8,345 nucleotides of DNA, taken from NCBI GenBank assembly GCA_016282455.1, contig JAEEKM010000188.1:1-8345 (forward strand). Reading direction: 5' to 3'. The stretch comes from Treponema sp. (GTDB taxonomy: Bacteria > Spirochaetota > Spirochaetia > Treponematales > Treponemataceae). Both the position numbers and the translations under genes were made by a program. Shown in pieces: positions 1-7,000 of the stretch. Numbering within the stretch: the first letter of the stretch is position 1; the number at the start of each line of letters is the position of its first letter. Under the pieces are notes generated by a model. It searched no databases, was not told where the DNA came from, and worked only from the letters and a program-made list of their open reading frames with translations.

Positions 1-159
1 ATAAGCAAGTGCTTCTTTCTCAACCTTTACGGTTTCATTGTTAATCTGTTCCTGGATAATTGCAGGAAGCTCCACGGTTTTCTTGGCATTCACCGTAAGG
101 CATGAGGAAAGCGCGAACAATGAGCACAGTCCGATTGCTCCTACGAATCCTTTTTTCAT
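1..159 (-). CDS. N-terminal part of a putative lipoprotein (3' end outside window)
   Basis: The reverse strand opens with ATG at 159 and stays open for 53 codons to the window edge. The product starts MKKGFVGAIGLCSLFALSSC: two lysines, a hydrophobic stretch and a lipobox LSSC with the acceptor cysteine at residue 20. This is the pattern of a type II (lipoprotein) signal peptide, so the mature protein should be lipidated and membrane anchored. A strong AAGGAGGA Shine-Dalgarno site lies 4 nt upstream of the ATG. After Cys20 the visible residues (LTVNAKKTVELPAIIQ...) are polar, followed by a charged stretch rich in Glu and Lys; no domain is recognisable. It shares orientation with the transporter operon upstream but is separated from it by a terminator, so it is probably a separate transcription unit. 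Function unknown. Confidence 0.75.
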   Translation of the reverse strand, partial: MKKGFVGAIGLCSLFALSSCLTVNAKKTVELPAIIQEQINNETVKVEKEALAY

Positions 160-162
160 AAA

Positions 163-170
163 TCCTCCTT
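163..170 (-). promoter_or_regulatory. Shine-Dalgarno site of the partial lipoprotein gene
   Basis: The reverse strand reads AAGGAGGA followed by TTT and the ATG at 159. This is a near-perfect anti-16S match, with only 4 nt between GGAGG and the ATG. It fixes the start codon of the truncated lipoprotein. Confidence 0.8.
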
Positions 171-227
171 GCGCATATTTTTTACACGCAAATTTTTCTT
201 TTTCCATGTTTTATTTTCACTCTGAAT

Positions 228-237
228 AAAAAAAAAA
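228..237. repeat. Homopolymer run of ten A/T
   Basis: Ten consecutive A on the plus strand (T on the minus strand), in the leader or promoter region about 70 nt upstream of the partial lipoprotein start. The surrounding 171-300 is very AT-rich and I see no convincing -35/-10 pair in it. Such runs can change length by slippage, but they can also be ordinary AT-rich promoter DNA. Confidence 0.8.
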
Positions 238-300
238 GAAAGTCAGTGGATTTTCTGAATGGTGTTATTTTTTTGGAAAAAGTGAATTATCGTTTTATGC

Positions 301-332
301 AAAAAAAGCCGGTCACCTTTGTGGCAACCGGC
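301..332 (-). terminator. Intrinsic terminator of the lpl-type transporter operon
   Basis: Read on the reverse strand, GCCGGT (332-327) pairs with ACCGGC (313-308). An inner CAC/GTG pairing closes a four-base loop, with three unpaired bases (TGC) on the left arm. Seven T (307-301) follow directly. The stem begins about 20 nt after the stop codon of the binding-protein gene, the expected place for a rho-independent terminator ending the three-gene operon. Confidence 0.85.
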
Positions 333-334
333 AA

Positions 335-349
335 TTCTGTTTTACAGAA
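335..349. other. Small hairpin directly after the binding-protein stop codon
   Basis: TTCTGT (335-340) and ACAGAA (344-349) form perfect 6-bp arms around a TTT loop. It lies between the stop codon at 353-355 and the GC-rich terminator at 301-332, so the operon transcript ends with two hairpins in tandem. It may protect the 3' end or slow the polymerase; this is inference from position only. Confidence 0.6.
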
Positions 350-352
350 AAA

Positions 353-1990
353 TTATTTAGCAAGCTTAGCCTTGTTCTTGTTCATGAGCTGAGTCTGAAG
401 TTTCTGAACTGTTGCATAACCCTTGTCTTTTTTGTACTGGTTAAAGTCTGCAACAATCTGATCGAACTCTGCATCACTCTGTGCACGAATAAGGCTTGAA
501 AGCACCTTACCCCAGCGTCTCTGAATTTCCTGATAAATCAAATCTTCGTCAGAACCAACTGCGAGTGTAAGTCCGTCATACTCTGCATAAGAACGAACGT
601 AGGGGCGGGTCCAGAGCTGTGGCTGTCCGAGAGAAGGAGCATATTCTACACCCCACTGTGCCTGCCATGCTGTGTCCATGAGCATCCAGTAAGTGAAAAG
701 AACGCCAACTTCTGTTTCCTGCTTGTTCTTGTCGTTTGAATCAAGATCCTTCATCTCTTTTGTAAGGGTTGGAACTCCGTCAATAACATTGTAGGTTTCA
801 CCGGGAATACCAAAGTTTGTAGCCATCTGTCCTTCTTCACTGATAAGGTATGTGAGGAACTGGATTGCACGGGCCTTGTCCTTACAGTTCTTGCTGATGA
901 GGGTAATTGTCCATCCGGCAATGCTTCCGCCTGCAAGCTGTGGATCGTCACCCTTTGTATTCTTTGGTCCGTCTACTGCAATGTAAACAGTGTTGGGGTC
1001 ACGTGCATAAAGGGCATTCTGCGGAGCCTGCATATCCCAGTTCTGATAAAGCATACAGAAGTAGCGTCCCTGGGCAGCTTTCTCTTCGATCTGGCTTCTC
1101 TTGTCAACGAAGATATCTGTGGGGATAAGTCCTTCTTCATGTGCCTTGCGGAAAGTCTTAAGCCATCTTAAGTACTCTGGATTTTCTGTAAGACCAAGGT
1201 TTACATCCTCATACTTTCCGTCCTGTTCAGGGCTGATTGCAAGGAAGTGAGAGAGGGTTGCCTGAAGCTGGCTGTTACCAACATCAGTGAACTCTGCTGT
1301 TCCAAAAGGAATAAGGGGTGTGCCGTTTACAACAGGGAACTTTTCCTTTGCAGCGCGGAGGGCTTTAAGGAATCCCTCGGGAGTAGTCATGTCGGGGCGG
1401 CCAAGTGCCTCATACATATCTTTTCTTACAAGGAAAGTTTCGTTTGAAGTAAGTTTTCCCTGATACTTTTCGTAGTCAGCGGGAGTGTAGCTTGCATTGG
1501 GGTAACCATAAACGTGTCCGTCTTCCTGGCGGTACCAGCCCAGTTTGTCAGGATTTGCAACCTTAAAGAAGTAAGGATCATACTTCTGTGCAAGTTCGTC
1601 CAGAGGATATACGAGATTGGAATCAATCATCATTGGAACCTGTCCCTCATACCATCCGAGTGAAATGATGTCAGGAAGGGCATCACCTGCAATCATTGTG
1701 TTAAGTTTTTCAGCTTCGTTACCGGCGGGCACGATAAAGTTGATGTTAACACCAGTTTTTTCCGTGATGTACTTTGACACCTTTGAGTCTCCCCAGTGAC
1801 GGGCAAACCAGCTGAAGTTGATGTACCAGTCAAAAGTGATGGGCTTATCAGCGTTAAGTGTCCAGCCGGGAGTATTCTCATTTCCGGCAAGAGTTCCGTT
1901 TGAGTTTCCGCTGCCCTTTGAGCAGGACATGAGCCCCGCAGACAGAACAGCTGCAGCACACAAAGTAACTACAAGTTTCTTGTTTTTCAT
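353..1990 (-). CDS. Sugar ABC transporter solute-binding lipoprotein (LplA/family 1 type)
   Basis: This 545-residue protein is the extracytoplasmic substrate-capture subunit of a carbohydrate ABC importer. Residues 1-23 form a lipoprotein signal (MKNKKLVVTL..., lipobox LMSC, acceptor Cys23), followed by a Ser/Gly/Asn-rich linker to about residue 40. The segment AEKLNTMIAGDALPDII (93-109) is typical of family 1 sugar-binding proteins, where it follows the first beta strands of the N-lobe. The remainder has the length and Trp/Tyr-rich character of the LplA/YtcQ group, usually 500-560 residues. GGAGG 4 nt upstream supports the ATG at 1990. It is the last gene of the operon, 14 nt after the LplC-type permease. 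LplA-type proteins bind oligosaccharides, but the substrate cannot be read from the sequence. The symbol lplA is avoided because it also denotes lipoate ligase. Confidence 0.92.
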   Translation of the reverse strand: MKNKKLVVTLCAAAVLSAGLMSCSKGSGNSNGTLAGNENTPGWTLNADKPITFDWYINFSWFARHWGDSKVSKYITEKTGVNINFIVPAGNEAEKLNTMIAGDALPDIISLGWYEGQVPMMIDSNLVYPLDELAQKYDPYFFKVANPDKLGWYRQEDGHVYGYPNASYTPADYEKYQGKLTSNETFLVRKDMYEALGRPDMTTPEGFLKALRAAKEKFPVVNGTPLIPFGTAEFTDVGNSQLQATLSHFLAISPEQDGKYEDVNLGLTENPEYLRWLKTFRKAHEEGLIPTDIFVDKRSQIEEKAAQGRYFCMLYQNWDMQAPQNALYARDPNTVYIAVDGPKNTKGDDPQLAGGSIAGWTITLISKNCKDKARAIQFLTYLISEEGQMATNFGIPGETYNVIDGVPTLTKEMKDLDSNDKNKQETEVGVLFTYWMLMDTAWQAQWGVEYAPSLGQPQLWTRPYVRSYAEYDGLTLAVGSDEDLIYQEIQRRWGKVLSSLIRAQSDAEFDQIVADFNQYKKDKGYATVQKLQTQLMNKNKAKLAK

Positions 1991-2004
1991 ATTTCCTCCA
2001 TTTA

Positions 2005-2886
2005 TTAGCCTTTGATAGATCCCACAAGCATACCTTTAACAAAGTATTTCTGCAGGAATGGATATACACAAACAATAGGAAGTGTTGTCACAACCATTGT
2101 TGCAAGGCGCACTGACTGAGAACTAACCTGCTGTGCAGAGATTCCGGCAGGAAGGCTCACAACAGTTTTTGAAGCACTGGCACTTGCGATAATGCGGTAC
2201 AGGAAGGTCTGGATTGGCTGAAGGTCAGCATTGTTAATGTAAATAACGCCAGTGAAGTAGTCGTTCCACTGTCCCACACAGTTAAAGAGGGCGATTGTTG
2301 CAAGCACAGGCATTGAAAGGGGCAGAATGATTCTGAAGAAAATCAGCATGTCATTTGCACCGTCAAGTTTTGCACTTTCTTCAAGACCCACTGGAAGTTC
2401 ACGGAAGAAGGACATGAAAATAATCATGTTATAGAAGTTAAAGAGACTTGGCAGAACGTAAACCAGGAAGTTGTCGTAAAGACCAATGTTCTTGTAAAGA
2501 ATGAAGGTTGGAATGAGTCCGCCGCCGAAGAACATGGTGATTGTACCGATGATCATGTAAACGCGGTTTCCCCAAATGTGCTTCTTTGAAAAAGCGTAAC
2601 CTACCATTGCAGTAAAGAGAACACTACATACGGTTCCGATAAGGGTTCGGAGGATGGTAACTCCGAAAGCTTTAATAATGGACTTGTCCTGGAATACTGT
2701 CTTATAGCTTTCCAGAGTAAACTTGCGGGGGAAGAAGTAAATGCCGCCCCTGAGCGTATCTTCTGAATTGTTAAAGGAAACAATCACTGTATACCAGACA
2801 GGATAGAGTGCGCAGAAACACACAAGAATCATGAAAGCGGTAACGAACTTGTCTCCGATAGTACCTTTACCTAATTTTTTGTTCAT
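2005..2886 (-). CDS. lplC: Carbohydrate ABC transporter permease, LplC/YtcP type
   Basis: This 293-residue inner-membrane protein is one of two permeases of a CUT1-type sugar importer. Hydrophobic segments lie at about 15-37, 78-98, 108-130, 140-160, 183-203 and 262-280, matching the usual six helices. The cytoplasmic EAA loop, which docks the ATPase, is at 168-189 (LEESAKLDGAND...IILP) with the conserved Gly and the terminal LP. The C-terminus (YPFLQKYFVKGMLVGSIKG) is characteristic of the LplC/YtcP branch, and the length is normal. The ATG at 2886 has GGAGG upstream, and that site overlaps the stop codon of the preceding permease gene, suggesting translational coupling. The binding-protein gene follows 14 nt later. 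Confidence 0.93.
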   Translation of the reverse strand: MNKKLGKGTIGDKFVTAFMILVCFCALYPVWYTVIVSFNNSEDTLRGGIYFFPRKFTLESYKTVFQDKSIIKAFGVTILRTLIGTVCSVLFTAMVGYAFSKKHIWGNRVYMIIGTITMFFGGGLIPTFILYKNIGLYDNFLVYVLPSLFNFYNMIIFMSFFRELPVGLEESAKLDGANDMLIFFRIILPLSMPVLATIALFNCVGQWNDYFTGVIYINNADLQPIQTFLYRIIASASASKTVVSLPAGISAQQVSSQSVRLATMVVTTLPIVCVYPFLQKYFVKGMLVGSIKG

Positions 2887-2894
2887 CTCACTTT

Positions 2895-2901
2895 CCTCCT
2901 A
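2895..2901 (-). promoter_or_regulatory. Stop codon of lplB overlapping the lplC Shine-Dalgarno site
   Basis: The reverse strand reads TAGGAGG: TAG (2901-2899) ends the LplB-type permease, and AGGAGG (2900-2895) is the Shine-Dalgarno of the next gene, 8 nt before its ATG. A ribosome terminating on lplB therefore sits on the lplC initiation site, a common arrangement for balancing the two halves of a permease heterodimer. Confidence 0.8.
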
Positions 2902-3876
2902 GAACAATGATGTATCGTTCACTTTTTTGGTGACCTGGTTTGCAATTACAAGAAGACCTGTTGCAACAACAGACTTGAACAAACCGATAGCAGAAGCGTA
3001 AGAGTATCTCATGCTTCTCATGGCTGTAGTGAACGTGTAGATGTCAATCACATTAGATCTCTCGGAGTTAAGCGGGTTCCAGAGAACGAAGATCTGGTCA
3101 AAGTTAGAGTTAAGCAGCTGACCCACGGCAAGGATGAACATGATGATGATTGTTCCCTTGATAGACGGAAGTGTAATGGAGAAAATCTGCCTCAGGCGGG
3201 AAGCACCGTCAACCTCGGCAGCCTCATACATTTCCTGGTCAATACCACTGATAGCGGCAAGGTAGATGATTGCAGACCAACCCATTTCCTTCCACAAGTC
3301 AGAAAGCACTACAATGCCCCAGAAGTATTTTGGATAGGCAAGGAATGCAATGGGCTTGTCCAGAACACCGGCACCAGTAAGCAGCTGGTTAATAAGACCG
3401 GATTCATCAAGCCATGTGGTAAGGATACCGCCAAGCACAACCCATGAAAGGAAGTGAGGGAGGTAAGAAATAGTCTGAATTGCTTTCTTGAAACGGGCAT
3501 TATGCACTTCGTTCAAAAGAATAGCAAAAGCGATAGGAATGGGGAAACAGATAAGAAGTTTTAAGAGACCAATTCCTATGGTGTTTGCCATGATGTTCAC
3601 AAACTCTTCATCTTTAAAGAAGTTTATGAAGTGCTGGAAACCACCACTGGCAGCCCAGTCTGACTTAAGAAAAGCCCAGCTGAACAAAGGTGTGGTAATG
3701 CGGTAATTTTTCTTGAATGCAATGATAATACCGTACATTGGGGCATAGTTGAAAACCACCATCCAGAGAAGTCCAATCCATGCCATAATCTGAAGATAAC
3801 GTTCTTCCTTGAGCCGCTGCCACAAAGTTTTTTTGTTGAGAGCGGTGGGTGTCAAGTTAGTTTTATTTTTTGCCAT
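2899..3876 (-). CDS. lplB: Carbohydrate ABC transporter permease, LplB type
   Basis: First gene of the operon: 325 residues, the partner permease of the CUT1-type importer. A charged cytoplasmic N-terminus (1-27) precedes hydrophobic segments near 29-53, 96-121, 140-155, 184-208, 241-258 and 293-312. The EAA loop is at 215-237 (EMYEAAEVDGASRLRQ...ITLP), with a full EAA...G...LP signature. The C-terminus NDTSLF resembles the short tails ending in LF seen in LplB relatives. The start at 3876 has AAGGA 9 nt upstream; an ATG ten bases further upstream is out of frame. No nucleotide-binding protein lies beside it. CUT1 importers without their own ATPase usually share a multitask MsmX/MsmK/UgpC-type ATPase encoded elsewhere (established for other bacteria, inferred here). 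Confidence 0.93.
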   Translation of the reverse strand: MAKNKTNLTPTALNKKTLWQRLKEERYLQIMAWIGLLWMVVFNYAPMYGIIIAFKKNYRITTPLFSWAFLKSDWAASGGFQHFINFFKDEEFVNIMANTIGIGLLKLLICFPIPIAFAILLNEVHNARFKKAIQTISYLPHFLSWVVLGGILTTWLDESGLINQLLTGAGVLDKPIAFLAYPKYFWGIVVLSDLWKEMGWSAIIYLAAISGIDQEMYEAAEVDGASRLRQIFSITLPSIKGTIIIMFILAVGQLLNSNFDQIFVLWNPLNSERSNVIDIYTFTTAMRSMRYSYASAIGLFKSVVATGLLVIANQVTKKVNDTSLF

Positions 3877-3896
3877 ACTTCACCATCCTTATTTTG

Positions 3897-3902
3897 AGTA
3901 TA
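3897..3902 (-). promoter_or_regulatory. Possible -10 box of the transporter operon
   Basis: The reverse strand reads TATACT at 3902-3897, a good -10 match. No recognisable -35 hexamer lies 16-18 nt upstream (the 17-nt position reads TACCAT). The implied start near 3890 would give a leader of only about 14 nt that just includes the AAGGA ribosome site. A weak -35 would fit a promoter needing an activator. The call rests on one hexamer and is tentative. Confidence 0.35.
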
Positions 3903-3953
3903 GACCACCCCTTAAAAGAATGGTAGGAAGTACGTTTTCAGATTGGTATCACA

Positions 3954-3972
3954 TTTTCGGTTTAACCGAAAA
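3954..3972. promoter_or_regulatory. 19-bp palindrome, candidate operator in the divergent promoter region
   Basis: TTTTCGGTT (3954-3962) and AACCGAAAA (3964-3972) are perfect 9-bp inverted arms around a single T. The right arm ends 6 nt before the -35 box of the rightward gene, covering about -42 to -60 relative to its predicted start, and lies about 50 nt upstream of the possible leftward -10. Such symmetry suits a dimeric regulator, for example of the LacI or ROK type. No regulator gene is in the window. A terminator role is unlikely: no long T-run follows, and the site lies between two divergent starts. Confidence 0.7.
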
Positions 3973-3978
3973 ATAAAA

Positions 3979-4007
3979 TTGACAACCGGGCAAGGTTCTT
4001 TTAATCT
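3979..4007 (+). promoter_or_regulatory. Sigma-70-type promoter for the large enzyme gene
   Basis: A perfect -35 TTGACA (3979-3984) is followed after exactly 17 nt by the -10 TAATCT (4002-4007). The predicted start near 4013-4014 leaves a leader of about 33 nt containing AAAGGAG (4034-4040), 6 nt before the ATG. The near-consensus elements suggest a strong promoter that would need repression if the gene is sugar-inducible. Confidence 0.8.
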
Positions 4008-4046
4008 TAGAGTGGATAAATACAAATCATTGCAAAGGAGCATGAC

Positions 4047-7000
4047 ATGAAAAAACAGGCTTGCGGTTCGTTCACCACTTTGGACGGAGAGACTTTTTAC
4101 AGGATTGAGAATTATGACTGCATGGAGGATTTCTTCATGACAATCACCAGTTCCAGCGACATCTGGAACTTCTGCTGGTCACAGGGTGGAATTACTGCCG
4201 GAAGGGTGAATTCTGACTTCGCCATCTTCCCTTACTACACAGCTGACAAGGTAAGTGATGCAAAACTTACCACCGGACACTACGCCGCCATTGCAGTTAA
4301 TGGTAAAAACGGAACTGAAATCTGGGAACCCTTTGCATCTCTTCTTTCCGGAACAGGCAGCCGCTTTAAAAAAGAAGAGGGAATTACCCGCAACATATAT
4401 AAGAATGCAAACGGAACAAAAGTCTGGTTTGAAGAAGTTAATGAAAAACTCGGTCTTTCCTTCCGCTACGGATGGACTTCTTCTGCAAAATTCGGTCTTG
4501 TCCGCCTTGCAAAAATAGAAAATCTTACCGGAGAGGCAAAAACCCTCTCTGTTCTTGACGGATGCCGCAACATCATGCCAGCCTGCACAGATGCTTCTTT
4601 CCAGAACAACAACTCCGTGCTTCTTGACGCCTACAAGCAGACTGACCTGGATGAAAAAGACAACATTGCACTTTTCTCCCTTTCTTCTGTTGTAACTGAC
4701 AAGGCTGAACCAAGCGAAGGTCTTCTTGCAAACGTAAGCTGGTTTACCACAAAAGAAGCACTTCTTCTCCCCTCTTCCACCATTGAGGCTTTCTTTGAGG
4801 CAGAAGGTGACATTTCCAAACTCCAGGCTTCTAAAGTTGTAAAAGGTGAACGTGCCTCCTGCTTTATTGCCAGGTGCGTAAAACTCGGAGCAAAAGAATC
4901 TGACTCCTGGGAACAGGTGTTTGACACTTCCCTTACCCAAAGCCGTGTTGCAGAACTTGCAAAAACAATTGCTGACCGTAACGAAGCAAGAAAACTTCTT
5001 CTTGCAGACATTGATGCCGGTGAAAACCTTATGACAAGCTATCTTAAGGAAGCAGACGGTATTCAGAATACTGCCGCTACCATGACCAGCATTCACCACC
5101 AGGCAAACGTTATGTTCAATATTATGCGCGGCGGTTTCTTTGCAGACAACGGCAGAATCAATGCACCGGATCTTCTTGCCTTTATAAAGAGCCGTAACGA
5201 AGCAAAATATGAGGCTGCAAAAAAGGCACTTGGAGACCTTGCAGATAAGTATTCTCTTGAAAAAGACGTAATTCTTGAAAAAATCAGCGCAACTAAGGAT
5301 GCCCAGCTTACCCGCCTTGCACTGGAATACATGCCTATCATTTTCAGCCGCAGACACGGAGACCCAAGCCGCCCCTGGAACCGCTTTAACATTCGTCTTC
5401 TTGACGCAGACAAAAACCCGATCCTTAACTACGAAGGAAACTGGCGCGACATCTTCCAGAACTGGGAAGCCCTGGCAATGAGCTACCCCTCATACATTCC
5501 CAACATGACCGCAAAGTTCCTTAATGCAATGACTGCAGACGGATTTAACCCCTACCGCATTTCACGTGCTGGTGTGGACTGGGAATGCCCCGAGCCCGAC
5601 AATCCATGGGCACAGTACGGTTACTGGGGAGACCATCAGGTTATTTACCTTGAAAAATTCCTTGAACTCTGGAACAAGGCTGATTCTGCATCTTTCCTTG
5701 CAAGCTTGAACGATTCCCTTTACACAAGTTCAAACATTCCTTACCGCTTAAAGAGCTACGAGGAAATTTTAAAGGCACCGCATTCCTCAATCGCCTTTGA
5801 CAAAAAACTGAGTGATGAACTTATTGCAAAGTCAAAGTCTTATGGAAGCGATGCAAAACTTGTTATGGCAAAAGACGGACAGCCGGCCCTTCTTTCCTTT
5901 ACTGCAAAACTCCTTCAGATTGTAATTGCAAAAACTGCAAACCTTGTACCAGGCGGCGGTATCTGGATGAACACACAGCGCCCCGAATGGAACGATGCAA
6001 ACAACGCACTCGCAGGATGGGGTCTTTCTGTGGTAACCCTCTGTTACCTTAACAGAATGCTCACCTTCCTTATTGACACTTATTCAAAGGCTGAACAGAA
6101 GTCCTTTACTGTTCCAAAAGTTATTGCAAACTGCTTTGCTGACCTTACAAAACTTTACAAGGGAACAGACATCAAAAAAGCAATCACAAGCGATAGTGAA
6201 AGAAAGGCATTTACAGACAGGGCAGGGAAGATTTTTGAGGCTGAAAGAAACGAGCTTTATGCAAAGGGTTATGAAGCAGGCTGCACGGAACTTAACCGTG
6301 AGGAACTGGTAGATTCCCTTAAGGCAATGCTTGACATGGTAAAAGAGAGCATTGTTGTGAACAAGCGTGAAGACGGACTTTACCACACTTACAACACAAT
6401 GATTGCCTCTGGCAGCGGAATGAAGATTGTACGCCTGCAGGAAATGCTTGAAGGACAGGTTGCAGTTCTTTCTTCAGGACTTCTCGATTCTGACGAAACC
6501 CTTTCTGTTCTTAATGCACTCAAGAAGAGTCCCCTCTTTGAAAACAGACAGCAGAGCTACATTCTCTACCCCAACAAAAACCTTCCTTCCTTTATGGAAA
6601 AGAACAACGTCAGCGAAGAGAAAGTTAAGCCTGTAGCATCACTTCTTGCAAAGACCGGTAATGCAATTATGGAAAAAGACGTGAACGGCATCTGGCACTT
6701 TAACCCCTCTTTCCACAATGCCCGCATCATGGAAGAAAAAGTGCTTGCCCTTCCACAGGACAAAAAGCCTTCTGCAGAAGAACTTGCTGCACTTCACAAA
6801 ATCTATGAAGACACCTTCTGCCACCAGAACTTTACCGGCCGCAGCGGAACTTTCTACGCCTACGAAGGACTCGGAAGCATTTACTGGCACATGGTTTCTA
6901 AACTTCTTCTTGCAGTACAGGAACACACACTCCTTGCCTACGAGACCGGGGATAAAAATGCAGCCGCCCTTAAGGATGCCTACTACGACGTACGCCGAGG

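Noticed and set aside
38..229. Plus-strand open frame of 63 codons over the start of the partial lipoprotein
   Set aside because: It overlaps the reverse-strand gene that has a perfect Shine-Dalgarno and a lipobox, and it lacks a ribosome site of its own.
3942..3953. CRP-like half site (GGTATCACA) beside the palindrome
   Set aside because: Only one half of the TGTGA-N6-TCACA consensus is present, so it is not distinguishable from chance.
3980..3985. TTGTCA on the reverse strand as a -35 for the transporter operon
   Set aside because: It is simply the complement overlapping the rightward TTGACA, and the hexamer 17 nt downstream on that strand (AACCGA) is not a -10.
4179..5357. A 392-codon open frame on the reverse strand inside the large enzyme gene
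   Set aside because: It lies wholly antisense to a well-supported gene, and its product is an implausible Cys/Phe/Lys-rich string with no recognisable domain. Biased codon use in the real gene explains the lack of antisense stops.
5093..5413. Other antisense open frames within the large gene (for example here and at 6084-6386, 6639-6926 and 7044-7328)
   Set aside because: They are short and overlap conserved coding motifs of the sense gene, with no family resemblance.
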